Assembly (NCBI RefSeq): GCF_015832195.1
Contig: NC_052017.1
Coordinates: 105,678,429 to 105,742,428 of the forward strand
Length of the DNA stretch: 64,000 nucleotides
Direction: 5' to 3'
Origin: Motacilla alba alba
Taxonomy: Eukaryota > Chordata > Aves > Passeriformes > Motacillidae
Within the stretch, counting starts at the first letter, position 1, and every line of letters starts with the position of its first letter. This document shows, piece after piece, positions 24,374 to 37,917 of the stretch. Both the position numbers and the translations under genes were made by a program. The notes under the pieces are model-generated. The model did not search any database. It was not told where the DNA came from and worked only from the letters and a program-made list of their open reading frames with translations.

Positions 24374-27300
24374 GTAAGTGTGTGTGTGACCTGGTTCATG
24401 TGCACCATGGCCCAGCCTGCTTGTGGTCCATGCTAGTGCTGATCCATTTACAACCTGTGTCTCAGGCTGCAGCGGTGCATCTCTGATGGGCCACGCTGAA
24501 ATCATTGCAAGTCCAGAACTGAGTCCTCTGCTGTGGAAGAACGTTTTCCCTCAAAGTGCCTTTTTCCTTTTATCCTACTCAGTGCTCCCAAACTGTTCTC
24601 TGCCCCTTGTAGATTGGGGGATTATGATATCTAGGATCCTCACTGTTTTGGAGCAATGGGAATGCCTAGGGGTGGCCCTGGGGGAGGCTGAGTATGGAAA
24701 GGCTTGAGGTGCCCTCAGAGTGCTGAGGATTGACACCAAACAAACACATCAGTGCCTATTAAATTAAATAAGTAATTAATTCAAGGAGTCATAAGTTTAT
24801 GCCAGTACTTTCTTCAAATAACTGGTTACCAGCATGCCCACAAATCAGCTTAACTAGTACAAGGTGCTGCTATCTCAACCTAGTTTTCTTTGTGTGAAAG
24901 CTGGTGGAGCTACATGAGAAGGAACTTGTTCCCAGGCACAGTGCGTGTCTGCACTTCACAAAAGGCAGAGAAAGAGCACCAAGAGCAGCCTGGTGCATGT
25001 CTTCATTAGGGAGGTTTCACAGAGCACAGTCACGGCACTAGTAACACACATCCGACATCGCTTTCTACCTCAGACAATTCATTGCTTCCTGTACCATAAC
25101 AGGAGCACTGGAAAAGAACATTTTAGAGCAAGATGTGAAATCTAGCAATTCTGTTAAGGTTAGAAAAATTCTAGCTGAGCTGCAGCAGGAAAACAAGGTT
25201 TAAAATGCCAGATGAGGCAGAAGGTTTTGTCTCATTGGAACTCTACTTATTCCATGCTTGAACAGCTCTTGCAGCAGCAGGAACCTCAGTAAACCTATGT
25301 ATACAAAAGACAGGCTTAGAAGATATGAAGCTGGTATTTGTTTATTGAAATGAATTTTGGCTACTTTTCCTATTTCTCTCCAGGATGCCTTGTTGGTGGC
25401 AGGTGGGAATTAAGAGCTGTATTTCTGGTACTTGTATAATTTATCTATAGTCTAAGCTGAAAAATTAATAGGGACACTTATTGACTAACACTAAAAATAT
25501 GGGGATTTTTGAAGAACTTTGAGCTGCATTTTTATTATTTTATTTTGTTACCCTGAAATAATGCTGTGTTTGATTCTTATTTCACACAGGAAAATGAAAC
25601 CCTGGGATGAATATATTGGCCCCTGGAAGGTGATTCCTGTAAACAAATTAATAGAACTCAGGCCTACCTCCCCTACATTTTGTTCCTTTTCTTGTGCAGC
25701 CTATTGATTGATTCACCTGAGGGAAGAGATTCCTCTGACTCAGATACTAAGCAAGTTCTTAAGGAAAATATCAGCTTTAAAAAGGGAGCAGAAGAAAGAG
25801 CAGCAGTTGCAAAAATTGCTAATCTTTTATTTGCAGGAGCCACTGAACATCTGGATAGTATGAAGCTCCTTTAACCCCCTGAGTGCAGAAAGAATTAGCA
25901 CCAAAGGGCAGCCCATGCTAATTCAGTGCCATTAAACTTGTATAAGCTAGAAGAATGTGATGTTATACTTCCATAGGGCCATATGGATACCACTTTGCAC
26001 TTTGTATCCATCAGAGGGACTAGCAAAACTAGTTCAGTATTGTACAGTATGGTTCTTAGAAAGATAAAATAGCCCCTGTGCAATATTATACAGTATTACA
26101 CGTGTCTATCATACCACGCCTTGGAACCAACCTATCCTTTTAACTGTAGGTGGAGAGATTGTCCACTGACATGCAACTTTTGAGCTTCCATAGAAGAATG
26201 AAAGACTAAATGTTGCAATAAAAACCAGAGATTTAATTTTTTTTTTAATTAGCAACTCTTTCTTATTTTTTAAGAAACCTGGCATTTTATTAATACTGCT
26301 GACTAGAGACTTGGTTTTTAGACAAGTTTTTATCATATGTCTCCAGCTTTAAATATGACTTCCTGCTAATCTTGCTGCTCCCTTCATTCCCCTTTGTCCA
26401 TAACAGAGGGGAAAATGTAGCACTTCCCTTGGAGCCCCCTTCATAGCTTTCATGTAACCTTCAGTTAAGCCCTATTTCAGTTCTCTCTGAATATAATTTT
26501 TCTCAACAGTGAAAAGTGAATAGGCTTTGCTTTCAAAGTCAACATTATCTGCGCTCAACGGTAACAATATACTATAGATTTTATAGTGATTTTCATATAC
26601 AGATTTGAAACTGCTTTGGCACAAAGAACAGCCAGCACAGAAGTTAAGACTGAGATTTTCTAATTTAACTCCACCCCCAGCCTGTCAGGGCCTGACAGCC
26701 AAGAGGCACAACCCTGAGTGGCTCCTTTGCTGTGAGTCAGCATCAATGCTTTCCACTGGAGCTATTTTTCTCTGTTGCGGGTCTGACTTAGATATGGATG
26801 ATTCCTGGCCAGATCAGTCATCATACACCTTACATCCTTCAATATATGCTTTCACGTGTTAGGAAAATTAAAAAAGGTTATAAACCAGAACTGTATTTTA
26901 AACACAATAAACAAGAAGGGGAACACAGTGGTTTACAAAAAAGCCCCTTACTTCAAACTATTAGAATTATATAAAATCACAGTGATCCTTATTGTCCCCT
27001 ATTGCTATAGGAAGCCTCCTCACTGAAAATGTGACTGCATGGGAACAAGTCTCTGGATAATGCTTTAGAGACTCAAGGATTGCCAAACTCCAGCTCTTGG
27101 AGTTCCCTGGGGCTGGGGGTTTAGGTAAGGACTCTGCACTTGGATGGAGGCTCAGGATGTGCTTGTTTTCTCTCCTACAGCGGTGAGTCAGATCAGATCC
27201 GATTCGCAGGCTCAGCCTCCCGCTGGGCAGTAAAAACACCGCTCTCCTTTTGGGTATAGTTTCCAGCTCCAAAATAAACACTGTGAGCAGCCAAACTATG

Positions 27301-27677
27301 GTCAAAAAACATCTAGAATAAGCACACTGGGTTGCAAGGGGGATGTCAAGAGGCTGTCGCTTCAGACAGTGCACCCTGCCGAAACTTCTCACATGACCTT
27401 CAGCACACAGACAGGTCTCTGCTCCTGTCAAACCCAGGAGAAATGTTTGTACATTCCAGTTAATTGTGAAGCTAGGCAGCAGAACAGCAGAAAATGACTG
27501 CAAAGCACAAAAACATCAGGGAGCTGTAGACTGGCCTGCAAACTGAACAAGTTTAGGGGGTCTGAATTCAACACATCCAGGCAATTCAGAAGAAACCCTG
27601 CTAATTAAGCTAATCTAATGCCCTGAATTATAGCCCCAAAAAATCCCAAAGTTGGATGTCAATGTTTTTGGTTTTGG
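24374..27677. other. noncoding, no gene recognised
   Basis: No supported exon. The 178-codon minus-strand frame at 26967-27503 shows no domain or splice context and is about the length expected by chance. Confidence 0.4.
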
Positions 27678-27682
27678 TTTTT

Positions 27683-27714
<32 letters not shown>

Positions 27715-27716
27715 TT
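27678..27716. repeat. poly-T tract (T17-C-T21)
   Basis: Thirty-eight T interrupted by one C. On the minus strand this would be a poly-A tail. The adjoining sequence matches no recognised retroposon. Confidence 0.95.
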
Positions 27717-30700
27717 AAGGGAAGATAAGCCTGAAGAACATAGCCTTATTATTTCCCCTGGATTATTTGTGTGCTTTGTCAGACTTGCCATACAGTCCTG
27801 CCCTCTAAAGCTCTTTAAAATGACATTCCTTATTGTGGTAACTTGAAAGATAATTCACAAATCCCTGGGGAAACACTCCTCCTTTGGCACAGGGGCTCTC
27901 AAAAATCATCTGTCACTTGGAGCTTCCAGGCTATGCCTCCCATCCTGTAAGGCCCCTAGAGCAGGCTCTGCTGTGTTAATGAGAATATCAAGGTAATTGC
28001 ATTGCAAAAGCCAAATGTCTTGTTTTGAGCTATGTTTTCTCTCAGGTGGGTATCCAGATGAGATACTCAGTCCCATGAGAGTTTGTTCCCAGCACAGCTC
28101 ACAGGCTTCACTGGAAGCACAGTCTTTGGTCCTGGTACACAGAGTAGATGCCTTTTTTGTGTCCACAGACCACGGAGAACTTAGTGATTTCTTTAACAGT
28201 GAAGGAGAGTTGACATGCAAACCACAACGGGCTGCTTTTTTTTGAGTGAATGCTCCATGGACTTAATCAGACTCTGGGTTTGTCCATAACAGGTTCAATA
28301 GTTGCTATTTGCTCTTAGATCCTCAGCTTCATTAAATGTAAAAGTTTCAGCTTTTGCCAGCAGTTAGTTGCATCTAGATCTATAAAGGCTGTTCTGTCTC
28401 TCTAAGATGAGACATAAAGCTGAGGCCTCGACCATCTGTGGTCATTAAGGATCCCATGGCATGCTTCAAAAGGTGAAGATGGTAGCTTTTGTCTCAGGAC
28501 CAAATTCTATTCTATTCTGAGTAACTGAATTCCTTCAAACCTAAAATTCACCTCCAGCTTTTAATATAAGGTACTGCATTTTCTTAAGTGCCCATAATAG
28601 AGTGATGGGCTGTTAGCTGATGGCCACATTCTATCCTAGGAATTATATTATTGTAACAATGGGTTAAATGAAGTGTGCAGGTACACATGTTAGTCCTGTT
28701 GGTCACAACATGACACAGAGCAAGCCTGTCTCAGCACAATAACATACACACACACATGGAAGCACATAGCCCAGAATCACAAGGTTTTAATTTTTACATG
28801 CAAAATTAAAAGTCTGGTATCTTACCAGATAGATCCTGAGCCCTTGCTGATCAATAGAGAAGTGAATCCCACTGGAAAAGAGATAAGGTTGGCTGCAAAG
28901 GGAGAGTCATTCCTCCCATGTCTGGAAGCTAAAAACAGTGTGTAAAACCAGAATAAATTATCTTCCATTACCTCGGTGAAGTGTTTTTAATTTACTACCC
29001 TGCTGGATGCATGTGGTGGAACACATACATGAGAAAAATAAGAAGGACTGTATTTATCCTGAATGTGCTTTGTGTCCCATAATGCAATACATTGCACGTT
29101 TAACACCTGCCATAATGGGTTGGCTGACATTTTTCGGAATTCTGTTAGGAAGGGAATACATTTAACCCCAAGATACCTGCAATTCCAAGTGAGTTAACCC
29201 ACCTGTCTGGTTGTGTGTCGCTGCTGAGGTTCTGTTCTGAGCAGACCTGAAAGATTGTATTAGCTGTTTATTTCAGAACATGTTGCAAGTACTCAGGACT
29301 TCATGCGTTTTAGCTCTACAGGTCCTTTATCTGTGGGTGGAGCACCCCTGAAAGAGAAGGCAAGCCCTTGAAAAAATGGACAGTCCACTTAAATAAACAT
29401 GATACAATTATTTGCCGTTGCATTTCTTTTAAACTCAGAAAGGTAGAATGGAAGATGGACTAGTTGTAGCAGTGCATGCTGGACATTGCTTAGAGTACAG
29501 ACCTCTTAATTAAAAAAAAACTCTACTAAAGCTGAGAAGTTACTGCCTGCTCTTCTGTCTGCTTTTGTGGAAAGTGGAACTGTAGGTCTAACCATTGGAA
29601 ATAAATTTTCTATAAACTTCAGTTACTAGTAATACAATAATCCTTCATATGGGCCATAAACTTTTGGTTCCTCTCTCTTCCAAGCTGCAAGATTGAAGTG
29701 AAACTTGGCAGTGCTCTGTTTGTTGAAATGCAAGGCCCAAGGTCAGATTCTGATCTCTCATTGGCCTTACACCTGTCAACTCACTTTGATGATGTAAATT
29801 TTTACTTACTCCAGCATAAGCAATGACAGAATCAGACCCTGCATATGCTTTTTATCTAAAGCTGTGTTCCAGATGTGTTTATGTAGCCTGGTTTCAATAA
29901 AATGTGTGCATTTTAAGATGTAAATGGATTTTTCTTTAATTATAACCATATGGACTGTTATTAAATTTTCATTTTAAAAGTGCAGATACAGCTAGCCCAG
30001 CCATATTGAAGCGTCACAATGGGTTCACTTGACCAGTGCAGCTTTCACATAGCACCCAAACAAATGCAAGATTATTAAAGCTGGGAAAGACAGGGAAAAA
30101 CACGAGATGACATCAAAGTGTGTGTGGAAAACTGTGACTTCTTGGTTTTCCTGATATTAGAGCGCCACATCCCATTGGGTTATTTGCCTCTCCCCTATTC
30201 AAGATGAGGCAAAATTAAGTGCAGAGCTGGTTCAGCATATTCCCTCAAGCTGAGCTATCACTACTACGGCATTCATTTTTGTCTGCCTTTGCTACAAGTC
30301 AGCAGCCCTGCTCAGCACTCAGCTTCTCTACAGGTTCAGGCTGTGACTGGATGTCTTGAATCCAATAAGCCCTCAAATCCAGAGTTACATGGTTGGATTG
30401 GTGTGTGCTAGGAGAATCTGCCTGTCTGGGAAGGGGGGGGGGGGGGGGCAGTCCTGCTATGGGCATATTCCTTTCCCCCACTTCCAGCCTCTGTGTTGTG
30501 AAACCACATGCTGAGGCTCCAGGAAGGAAAGGTCAGCCTGCTGCTGCCCCCAGCCCAGCTTTGTGCTCAAATCACCAGTGGTGCCTGAGGGGACAAGACC
30601 TCCCTGATTCTCAGGCTTGATGGTGCCCATTCCTGAGGATCCCGGTACCCCCCACAGCCTTTTGTGCATCTCCACACATAAGGGCTGCTTCCCAGCCCAG

Positions 30701-33700
30701 AATGGGAGCTTGATTGTTCCAACAACAGAAAGGTAGGGGCAAGTAAAAAAGTTTTGATTGATGGATTTTCTGTTAAAAAAGTAAATATATTTGTTAATGA
30801 ATAAACGTTTAAGGAAAGATGTCAGTGTGGATGGAGTTTTTCATTTCATCTTCCTGAAATTAATTATTTCAGTAAGGTAAAAGAAAATTCACTTGGAAAA
30901 CTTCTTTTAGTTATACATCCACAGCCCCCTGAAATAGGTGGCTGGTATAGTCATTATGCTTATGCTTTTCCTTAGCATATTTTGACATAATTAAATGGAA
31001 GGTTTTCCACTACTGTTCCACAAGAACGTTTTATTTATTATATTTATGTGCGTGTTTGGTTGTCTTTGTGGAATAACTATTTTCAAATGAAATTGATTCT
31101 GAAAGGGAGTTTTGTCTGCCAAACCTGATAATGATTTGAAGTTCAGTCATGCATCTGTGCTGTAAGGATGCTTTCTTCCTTGGACAACTGCAGAACACAA
31201 ACTGTGCTTCTCTCATACTGTCATTATTATTTCTACACCCTTTAATTTCCTTCTGGGTATGTTGGATACTTATGTTTGACTCATGTCTTCTTCAGAATAC
31301 AGCTGCCAATTGATGGGGAAGTTCAGTCATCTTGGACAAGTTAAGAATGTTTTTTCTCCTGGATTCCACTGTTGAGGACTCCTGGGTCATGTTCAGCTGT
31401 GTCCCAGTAATGCATGGTAAAAGGAAGATGCTTGCACAGAACAACCACAACAGTCAGAGTGTTCCTATGCTCTCTTGAGGAGGGAAGATTTTGATAAATG
31501 GAAAGAAATGCCTGTTCCTGGCAGTGGAGGATGGACTCCTTCAGTGCAGGGCTCAGGCTTTCCTCAGACCTTCCCAGGGCTGCAGTCATGAATGCTTGGT
31601 TTGGCTGCACTGTGGTGTGTTATGAAGATGTGAAAAGTGAGCTAGATGGCTGAGCTGCCCCATCTGCATTTTTTTCATTTTAAAATTTAATAAAACCCCA
31701 TGTGGTTACAATTGAAAAAAAAATCCATTAATGTTCCCAAAATGCTTCATATCTAAAGCAAAATGTATATTAACTTCCCATCCCCCATCTCTAGTGAACA
31801 CTAAGATATACTTTTTCATTGAATCAGTGAAAATCATTAAATAACTTATTACATCATCAACCCAGACCATGTACTTTTACTTACTTTTCTAATGACTAAC
31901 AAATGATGTTAACATATCAATGTCTTTATATGCATCAGGGAAGAAAGGGTGGGGTATGTAAATATGGAATCTAAACAGAGATTCTTTCATATTCCTATAT
32001 ATTTTAAATAGGGGTAGGTGTTTCTATCTGGAGACCATATGTTTGGGGTTTTTTTTTAAACAATCTGTATGTGTGTTAAAAAAAAATACTAAGTGGTGTG
32101 GACAGCTACAGTGTGGGCTCTGGAGTTCTGGTGAGGTGATCTAGATATGAAGAGATGTCCAGATGAAAAATCCTTTTCCTGCAGGCACATTTTCCATTAT
32201 TTGGATCTTATCTGAACAGCACCAGTTCACAAAGCCCTGGATGTGCTTTCTGTGGAACAGCAGCAGAGAGGAGCTACCATCAAGGGGCTTGTCAGCGTCA
32301 GTCTGGCTGATGGTACAGGGGGAAAGGCTCGTGAGCAGTTTAATGGCACCAGTGCTCTGCATGCAGAGACACTGAGGCTTTGCAGCAGTGCAAGGGATGA
32401 GTCTTTCAGCCCCAGAAACTGAAGGGCTGAGTGCAGGAGGGGCTCTCTGCATCCTCTGCACTATCAGGGTGTAACACATAGGGCAGGGCAGGTTTAATTT
32501 CACCCAGTCTAGCCTGAGATGGGTTTGCTACGGATACAACGTTCCTAAGAACAAAATGGCATTCCCAGCTGCAGAAAAAAAACGAGGCAGTCACCTTTGA
32601 AGTCATTCTCAAGCCTGCCCCATGTACAGGATGCCTGGATGCACAGTCCTGCATCAGGTTCATCTTCCAGCCTGGGGGAGCCGTGTGTCATCACCTCTGC
32701 AGTGCGCCTGGTGAGCCTGTGTGTGCCACGGTGCAATGTGCAGCGCTGCTGCCAAAACACGAGACCAGCTGGGTTATTCATTTTACACAGTGCAAAAATG
32801 TTATTAAACTGCACCATACAGATAAGTACTAGAAAAATTGCTAGGTTGTTTTTTTCACATAAAATTAGCCAATTTGCTGGTGTATGTAATTGTAAAGAAT
32901 GCAAAGCATCCCATTCAAGTGATTAACCTCTTAGTTAATAAAAGCAACAATTGCATGTGTATAAATAATATAGTAAAAGGGACATTCATATCAAAGTAAT
33001 ATAGCGCATACTATCCTGTTTCTCTCCTTAATTAGTAAATAATTCATCAAATTCTGCAATGAATTGTGCTCCCACCCACATTTCTTCATCCAATTATCAT
33101 GAAATAGGAAAGCAGGAGCCTTCCTTCTTTGAAAAGGATGTGATAATGAAATTGTTCAATAGCTCTTCTCAGCTCTCTGCTAGTCTAAATTAGTACTTTC
33201 TTGGGCATTCTGTTTCTTTTGTTCATTTCTTCCCTTGTTCACTACTTCTTTTTCTTTTTAATTGAAGATACCTTCTATGTTAAATGTCATTTTACACTGA
33301 CACACTTTAGAAGAAGTATATTCACCAAGCTTTGTTTTCAGCAGACACAAATGAAATGAATTCTACAGTACAGATGAATGGCAATGTTTGCTTGCCAAAG
33401 TGATGCTTTCATGCTTCAGATTGTATCACACAAACAAAATTAAAGGAATGTTATAGAATACAAGATAAAAAAGAGGATACATAAGCAAGCATATATTAAG
33501 ATCTCAAACCCAGAATTCAGACTGTCCTTGAATGAATGTCGTGTTTAAATAAGGGTCTTTGTTACCTGACCAAATTCCATTTCTTCCATTGGATCTTTGC
33601 AGGACTCAATGTTTGAAGGAGTGAACAACTCTGCTGTTTGGTCATGTGTTTTATGTATGTCACAACATTCAATGCTGCTCAGAAGACAGAATTCCTCATC

Positions 33701-36700
33701 TCTTTGCGGACAAGTTTTTGGCACATCTCACTATAGAACTGGATGGCCTCAAACAGTAAAGAAGAATAATCTCACAATACTGGTATAAAATAAAGAAAGA
33801 CTGTTGTCTTTATGAGTGGTGAACTAAGGCCCACAGAGATAAAGATCCAAAGTTTTCAAGAATTTCAAGTCCTGAATTTGAGGCACAACGAATCTGAACT
33901 TTCAGAAGAACCCATGTGCATCTGTGCATATGAGTACATGATCCTTTTATATAAGGTGTGTGCATAGGACAGCAAGTATTATGCATGTATTATACAAAGC
34001 ACAGAATTTATTTAGGGGACTGCCATTATTAGGGTCCTCAACAGCTCTGAGCGTTCCGATATTTCCAATGAGACAGCAAAACAAAGTACCCATGAGAACA
34101 ACTATCACTGAGCCAGGCTGCTGAAGCTTTGCTGGGAGTCCACTGTGAGCATGAAAGAGCTCCCATGAGCTTGCATTGAGCTTCTACCCAGCTCCAACCT
34201 ATCCATGCCAGGAATTTGAAAACTTTGAGAAAATGCTGTTTGATCTTTGTCTGGACCATGCCTAATGGGAACCAGAGCTTGAGACATGAAGCTCTTAAAA
34301 TCTAACCCTTCAGAATCTTGATGCTTCATGTTTTGAAGGGTTTGCATGGTAAATCACCTCCTTTTAGAAAGGTCACACTGTACCAAATATCAGATCCCTG
34401 TTTTGAAGCATAAGGCCTTCAAAAGCCTCAAAGTTAAGGCTACCAGAATTTTAAATTTGGGAAGAACAATACCCTTGCTGGTTTTCTAAAGTAGATTGGA
34501 AAATAGCTGAAAAAAAAAAGGCAAAAAAAGCTTTTTAAAACTAGTCAATGTGAGCAGACACCTGGTATCGAGAACTTCAGCAAAAATGTCTGGGTAGGGG
34601 AAGTTAATAAGCAGGCACTTTTGCTTTAATAGAACTATATAACATGTGAGGCCACCAGCTTTGCTTATTATAAGGTCATTATGAAATGTACATTTAGGGA
34701 CCTATATTACTATTTGCTTTATTTTTCCATGTGGGAAAGTAAATTTCACTATAGAAATAAAATGATGAAAAAGTGTAAGCTAGTCTGTGTTTTTGTTGCT
34801 TTTTTACCTTTATGTGTAAGCATCTTAGTACTTATTGCATTTTAAGTAATACTTTGAGCATTATGAAACAGATTCTTTTTTTCAGAAAGAAAAAGCAGAA
34901 ATCTGCTTCAATTTACCTAGTAGGGATAGCCTTACTGGTGAATATTGATATTCAAACCTCTTCTTGAGGATTCTGAGACTACCATGTTGTATGATTTAAA
35001 CACGAAAGTCCCTGCAAGGACTAGAAGTGATAGATTGTCCTCTTCACTCTCTCTGTGGCGTCAGCTGTATTTTTTCTTGTTTTAAAAAGAAATCTCCTAG
35101 TGTTATGATAGGAAAGAAAATCTGAAAAATATGACCCCCAAATGTCAGTGGTGTCCACCTGAACAAATAGCCATGCACCCTGAACTTCCACACTCAGGCT
35201 GCTGAGTTCAAAGGCTGCTAAATCAGATGCCACTTGTGTGGTTTTTTTAAAAACAAAGTTTTTATTGCTCCTAAAAGCAAAGGTCTCCTCTTACAAAGAT
35301 CTGTGCTATCTACTTTGATTGACTATTCGTGTGGATAAACTTTAATTGTAGCACAGAGGTGCTGAAGTGAGGAATTAAAAAGAGTCCGATGTCCGTGCCT
35401 GATGACGTGAGTCCAGAAGCAGGCACTCCAAGAAGAGCACACAAGTGCACTTCAAGAAAATCAAATGTGTGGTTGATACTGAGGTGTCATTGTGAGGAAA
35501 ACCAGACCTAGTTTTCTTCTAGCTATGGAGGTGTGGAGCTCTGTTTTGAAGGCATCAGCTTCTAATATATTCTTTTTGTAAAGGCTGTGAGTAACATTTC
35601 TAGTATGGAAGACTGTTCTCTAGTTCTTCAGCAATTCTGGTGATAGAAGCTGTGGTAGGTGGTAGAGGATTTTATCCTGTTTTGTTTTTGGTTTTTTTTT
35701 CTGTTGGCTTCAGGCAAAGATCATTTTCATCACAAAGCAGTGCTCAGTCTCCTGGGACAAAGGCAATGCCAGTTTTTATGGTGCTGTGTATTTCTCGTAA
35801 GCAGAATCAGGCTTGGAGTGAAGGTGTAGTCCTCTGAACCATCAACTCTGAAAAAATCAGTTACCCTGGCTTCCTCACATAAAGTGAAATGGCACCATTA
35901 AAATGAAAGCACACATAAAATGGAAGCTTTCACAATACCAAAGGACAAGAAGACTTACTAGATTGTCTTACTATGAGAAGACAGAATATTAAAGACTGTT
36001 TTTAATAAGCCTATGACTCCTCCCCCCAAACCGTTGGATCTAAAGCCTGATAAATTAAATATTACCAGACAACTGAAAGCTTTAGTCAAAGGAATTTAAA
36101 GATGCATTAATTAGTCAAATGAGAGAGTCCATACAGTCTTGTAAATATTATAGGAGAAATCTATTAACTCGAGTGAGCAGATATTAATTGAAAACGTTGT
36201 ATAAGAGCTACACAGTTCACAGAAAGTGCCTTTCACTTGCTATTAAAGCCTGTGTGTATGCAAATTCAGAAGCTAGCAGATTAGCTTGCACTCTGCTATG
36301 ATGCTGGCTGTGGATATCTGGAAAACATCCTCAAAAGTTGGCTGCATATCTGCAAGCAAAGCTGTTACCTGCTGCCTGGGTATGAAGTGTAAAATAACAG
36401 GTGAGGGGCTGCTGGGCTTCAGTGGCAGCATAGGGAGGCTTCACTAAACACTGAGGGAAAGTCTTCTGAGACAGATTTCCTTCCCTCTGTCTTCCTCAGG
36501 AAAGAGGCTATGTCAAGATGCTGAGGCCTTGTGCCAGAGTTTGGCTCCTTTATAGAGTCTGGTTCACACATGCCCAGGTTTCTTTGCTGTAGGAACTGGA
36601 GCATCAGGGACCTCGTAGGCTCATCTGGGGTGGGCACCTGGCTATGGGAGCTCACCAGCCCTCCTGGGTGCTCCTCAGATTAGACTAATGTGGCTACCAA

Positions 36701-37802
36701 GGAAAGTGGCCTCTTAACCACACTTATTTCACCAATGGCATCTCTAGGGAGCTGAAGGTGTGTTTCAGGCATCTTCTTTTCCCCACTCACAAAGTACCTG
36801 CTGCCTGGCTTTTGTCTGCTCTGAATGACAGTCGGAACAGCCTTTGCCAGTTAGGGTGAGGAATAAACAAATAGTCAATCACAATCATTAATTCTAAACC
36901 TTCCTCTGGCCCACCCTGTGGCCCTGTGCCACCCTTGCCTCCCATATCCTCTGCTTCCTTGCCCCTAAACAGCAGGTACTAGCATTTGCTGTCTTTCAAG
37001 GGACTCCCAGGGGCTGGCAGACAGCAGGCAGCTCCACAAGAGACAAGCCCTAGCAGTACACAGGGAGATGTCTGGATGCCTTTCTGCAGCAAAATTCACT
37101 GAGTTTATTTCCTAATAGTCCCTTGTAGCCCTGCAGTTATTTGTGAGGGTGTCTGAGCTTGAAGGGCTGGATTCACCTAAACGGCAATGATCGAGTCACC
37201 AGGGTTGTGCCTGTGGCTTCTCCATGAAGCCAGGGAAGGGAGAAAAGATTTAGGCAGCCATTCAGATCTCAGTGGACCTGAAATGCCTCCTGAAGGGGCC
37301 CCTCTCTGACTCTTATTTCTTGCCTGTACAGAGCCCAAGATACCTGCACTCCTAAATTTGTGGCCTCCTGTTAACCAGGCTTAATAACAATTCCTCCTTC
37401 TCCCCATTCACCTGAGCCCTCCAGTGGCAATCGTGAAGCTCAGGAGTAATCAAACAGTAGTTTCCCTATCTTTTTATAGGAGTAATAGCAGTCCTAATTT
37501 AGAAGACTTTTTAAAACCTCCCAGTCTTCCTGCAAAAGCAGAAGCTCCTGCTCCCATTGTGCCCACCAGAATGTGCCTCTGCAGCCCAGGGGGTTTGTTG
37601 GTGGCTGGAAACACATGGCTCTGACTGCACCAGTGGCCATGCTGTGATCATCACATCTGTATGTGCACATGTGTTCCTAGAAGCACTTTGGATGCTCCTT
37701 GCTTATCAGACTAAACCGAGTGGGTGAAGAGGGAGGGCAACATCACAGCTTTTCCACTCCAGTGGCTTCAGTATTAAATTGTGTTTCCTCTACATTCCCC
37801 AG
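27717..37802. other. noncoding, mostly unique
   Basis: About 10 kb without a recognised gene. It includes a G16 run (30433-30448). Two AT-rich stretches are dense in ATTA/TAATT words (about 32930-33200 and 36035-36260) and could be conserved regulatory elements. At 28827-28930 on minus, a short open stretch lies between acceptor- and donor-like sites, but it is weak. Confidence 0.4.
30433..30448. repeat. poly-G run (16)
   Basis: Sixteen consecutive G follow GGGAA. It is a potential intermolecular G-quadruplex and a likely sequencing or assembly error site, so its exact length should not be trusted. Confidence 0.9.
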
Positions 37803-37917
37803 CACTGAGATACGCATAGCAGGTCTCCAGACAAATCAAATGCCTGAACAGGCAGTTAAAATCCTGGCTTTAATGCTGGGGCGGCATCAAATTTCCCCAT
37901 CTTTACTGGGCCAATCG
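37803..37917 (+). CDS. candidate internal exon of unknown gene
   Basis: A good acceptor (TTTCCTCTACATTCCCCAG) and a strong donor (TCG|GTGAGT) flank 115 bases in which only one frame is open. It starts in phase 2, ends in phase 0 and encodes about 38 residues including 'MPEQAVKILALMLGRHQ', which could form an amphipathic helix. No family was recognised. It could be an upstream exon of the gene at 42.4-47 kb, but it cannot join exon 42392 directly because the phases disagree (0 into 1). Confidence 0.28.

Noticed and set aside
26967..27503. 178-codon minus-strand frame
   Set aside because: No domain, no splice context, and a length expected by chance in 64 kb.
28827..28930. Minus-strand exon-like island
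   Set aside because: Weak acceptor (TTTTTAG) and no partner exon. Only one short open frame supports it.
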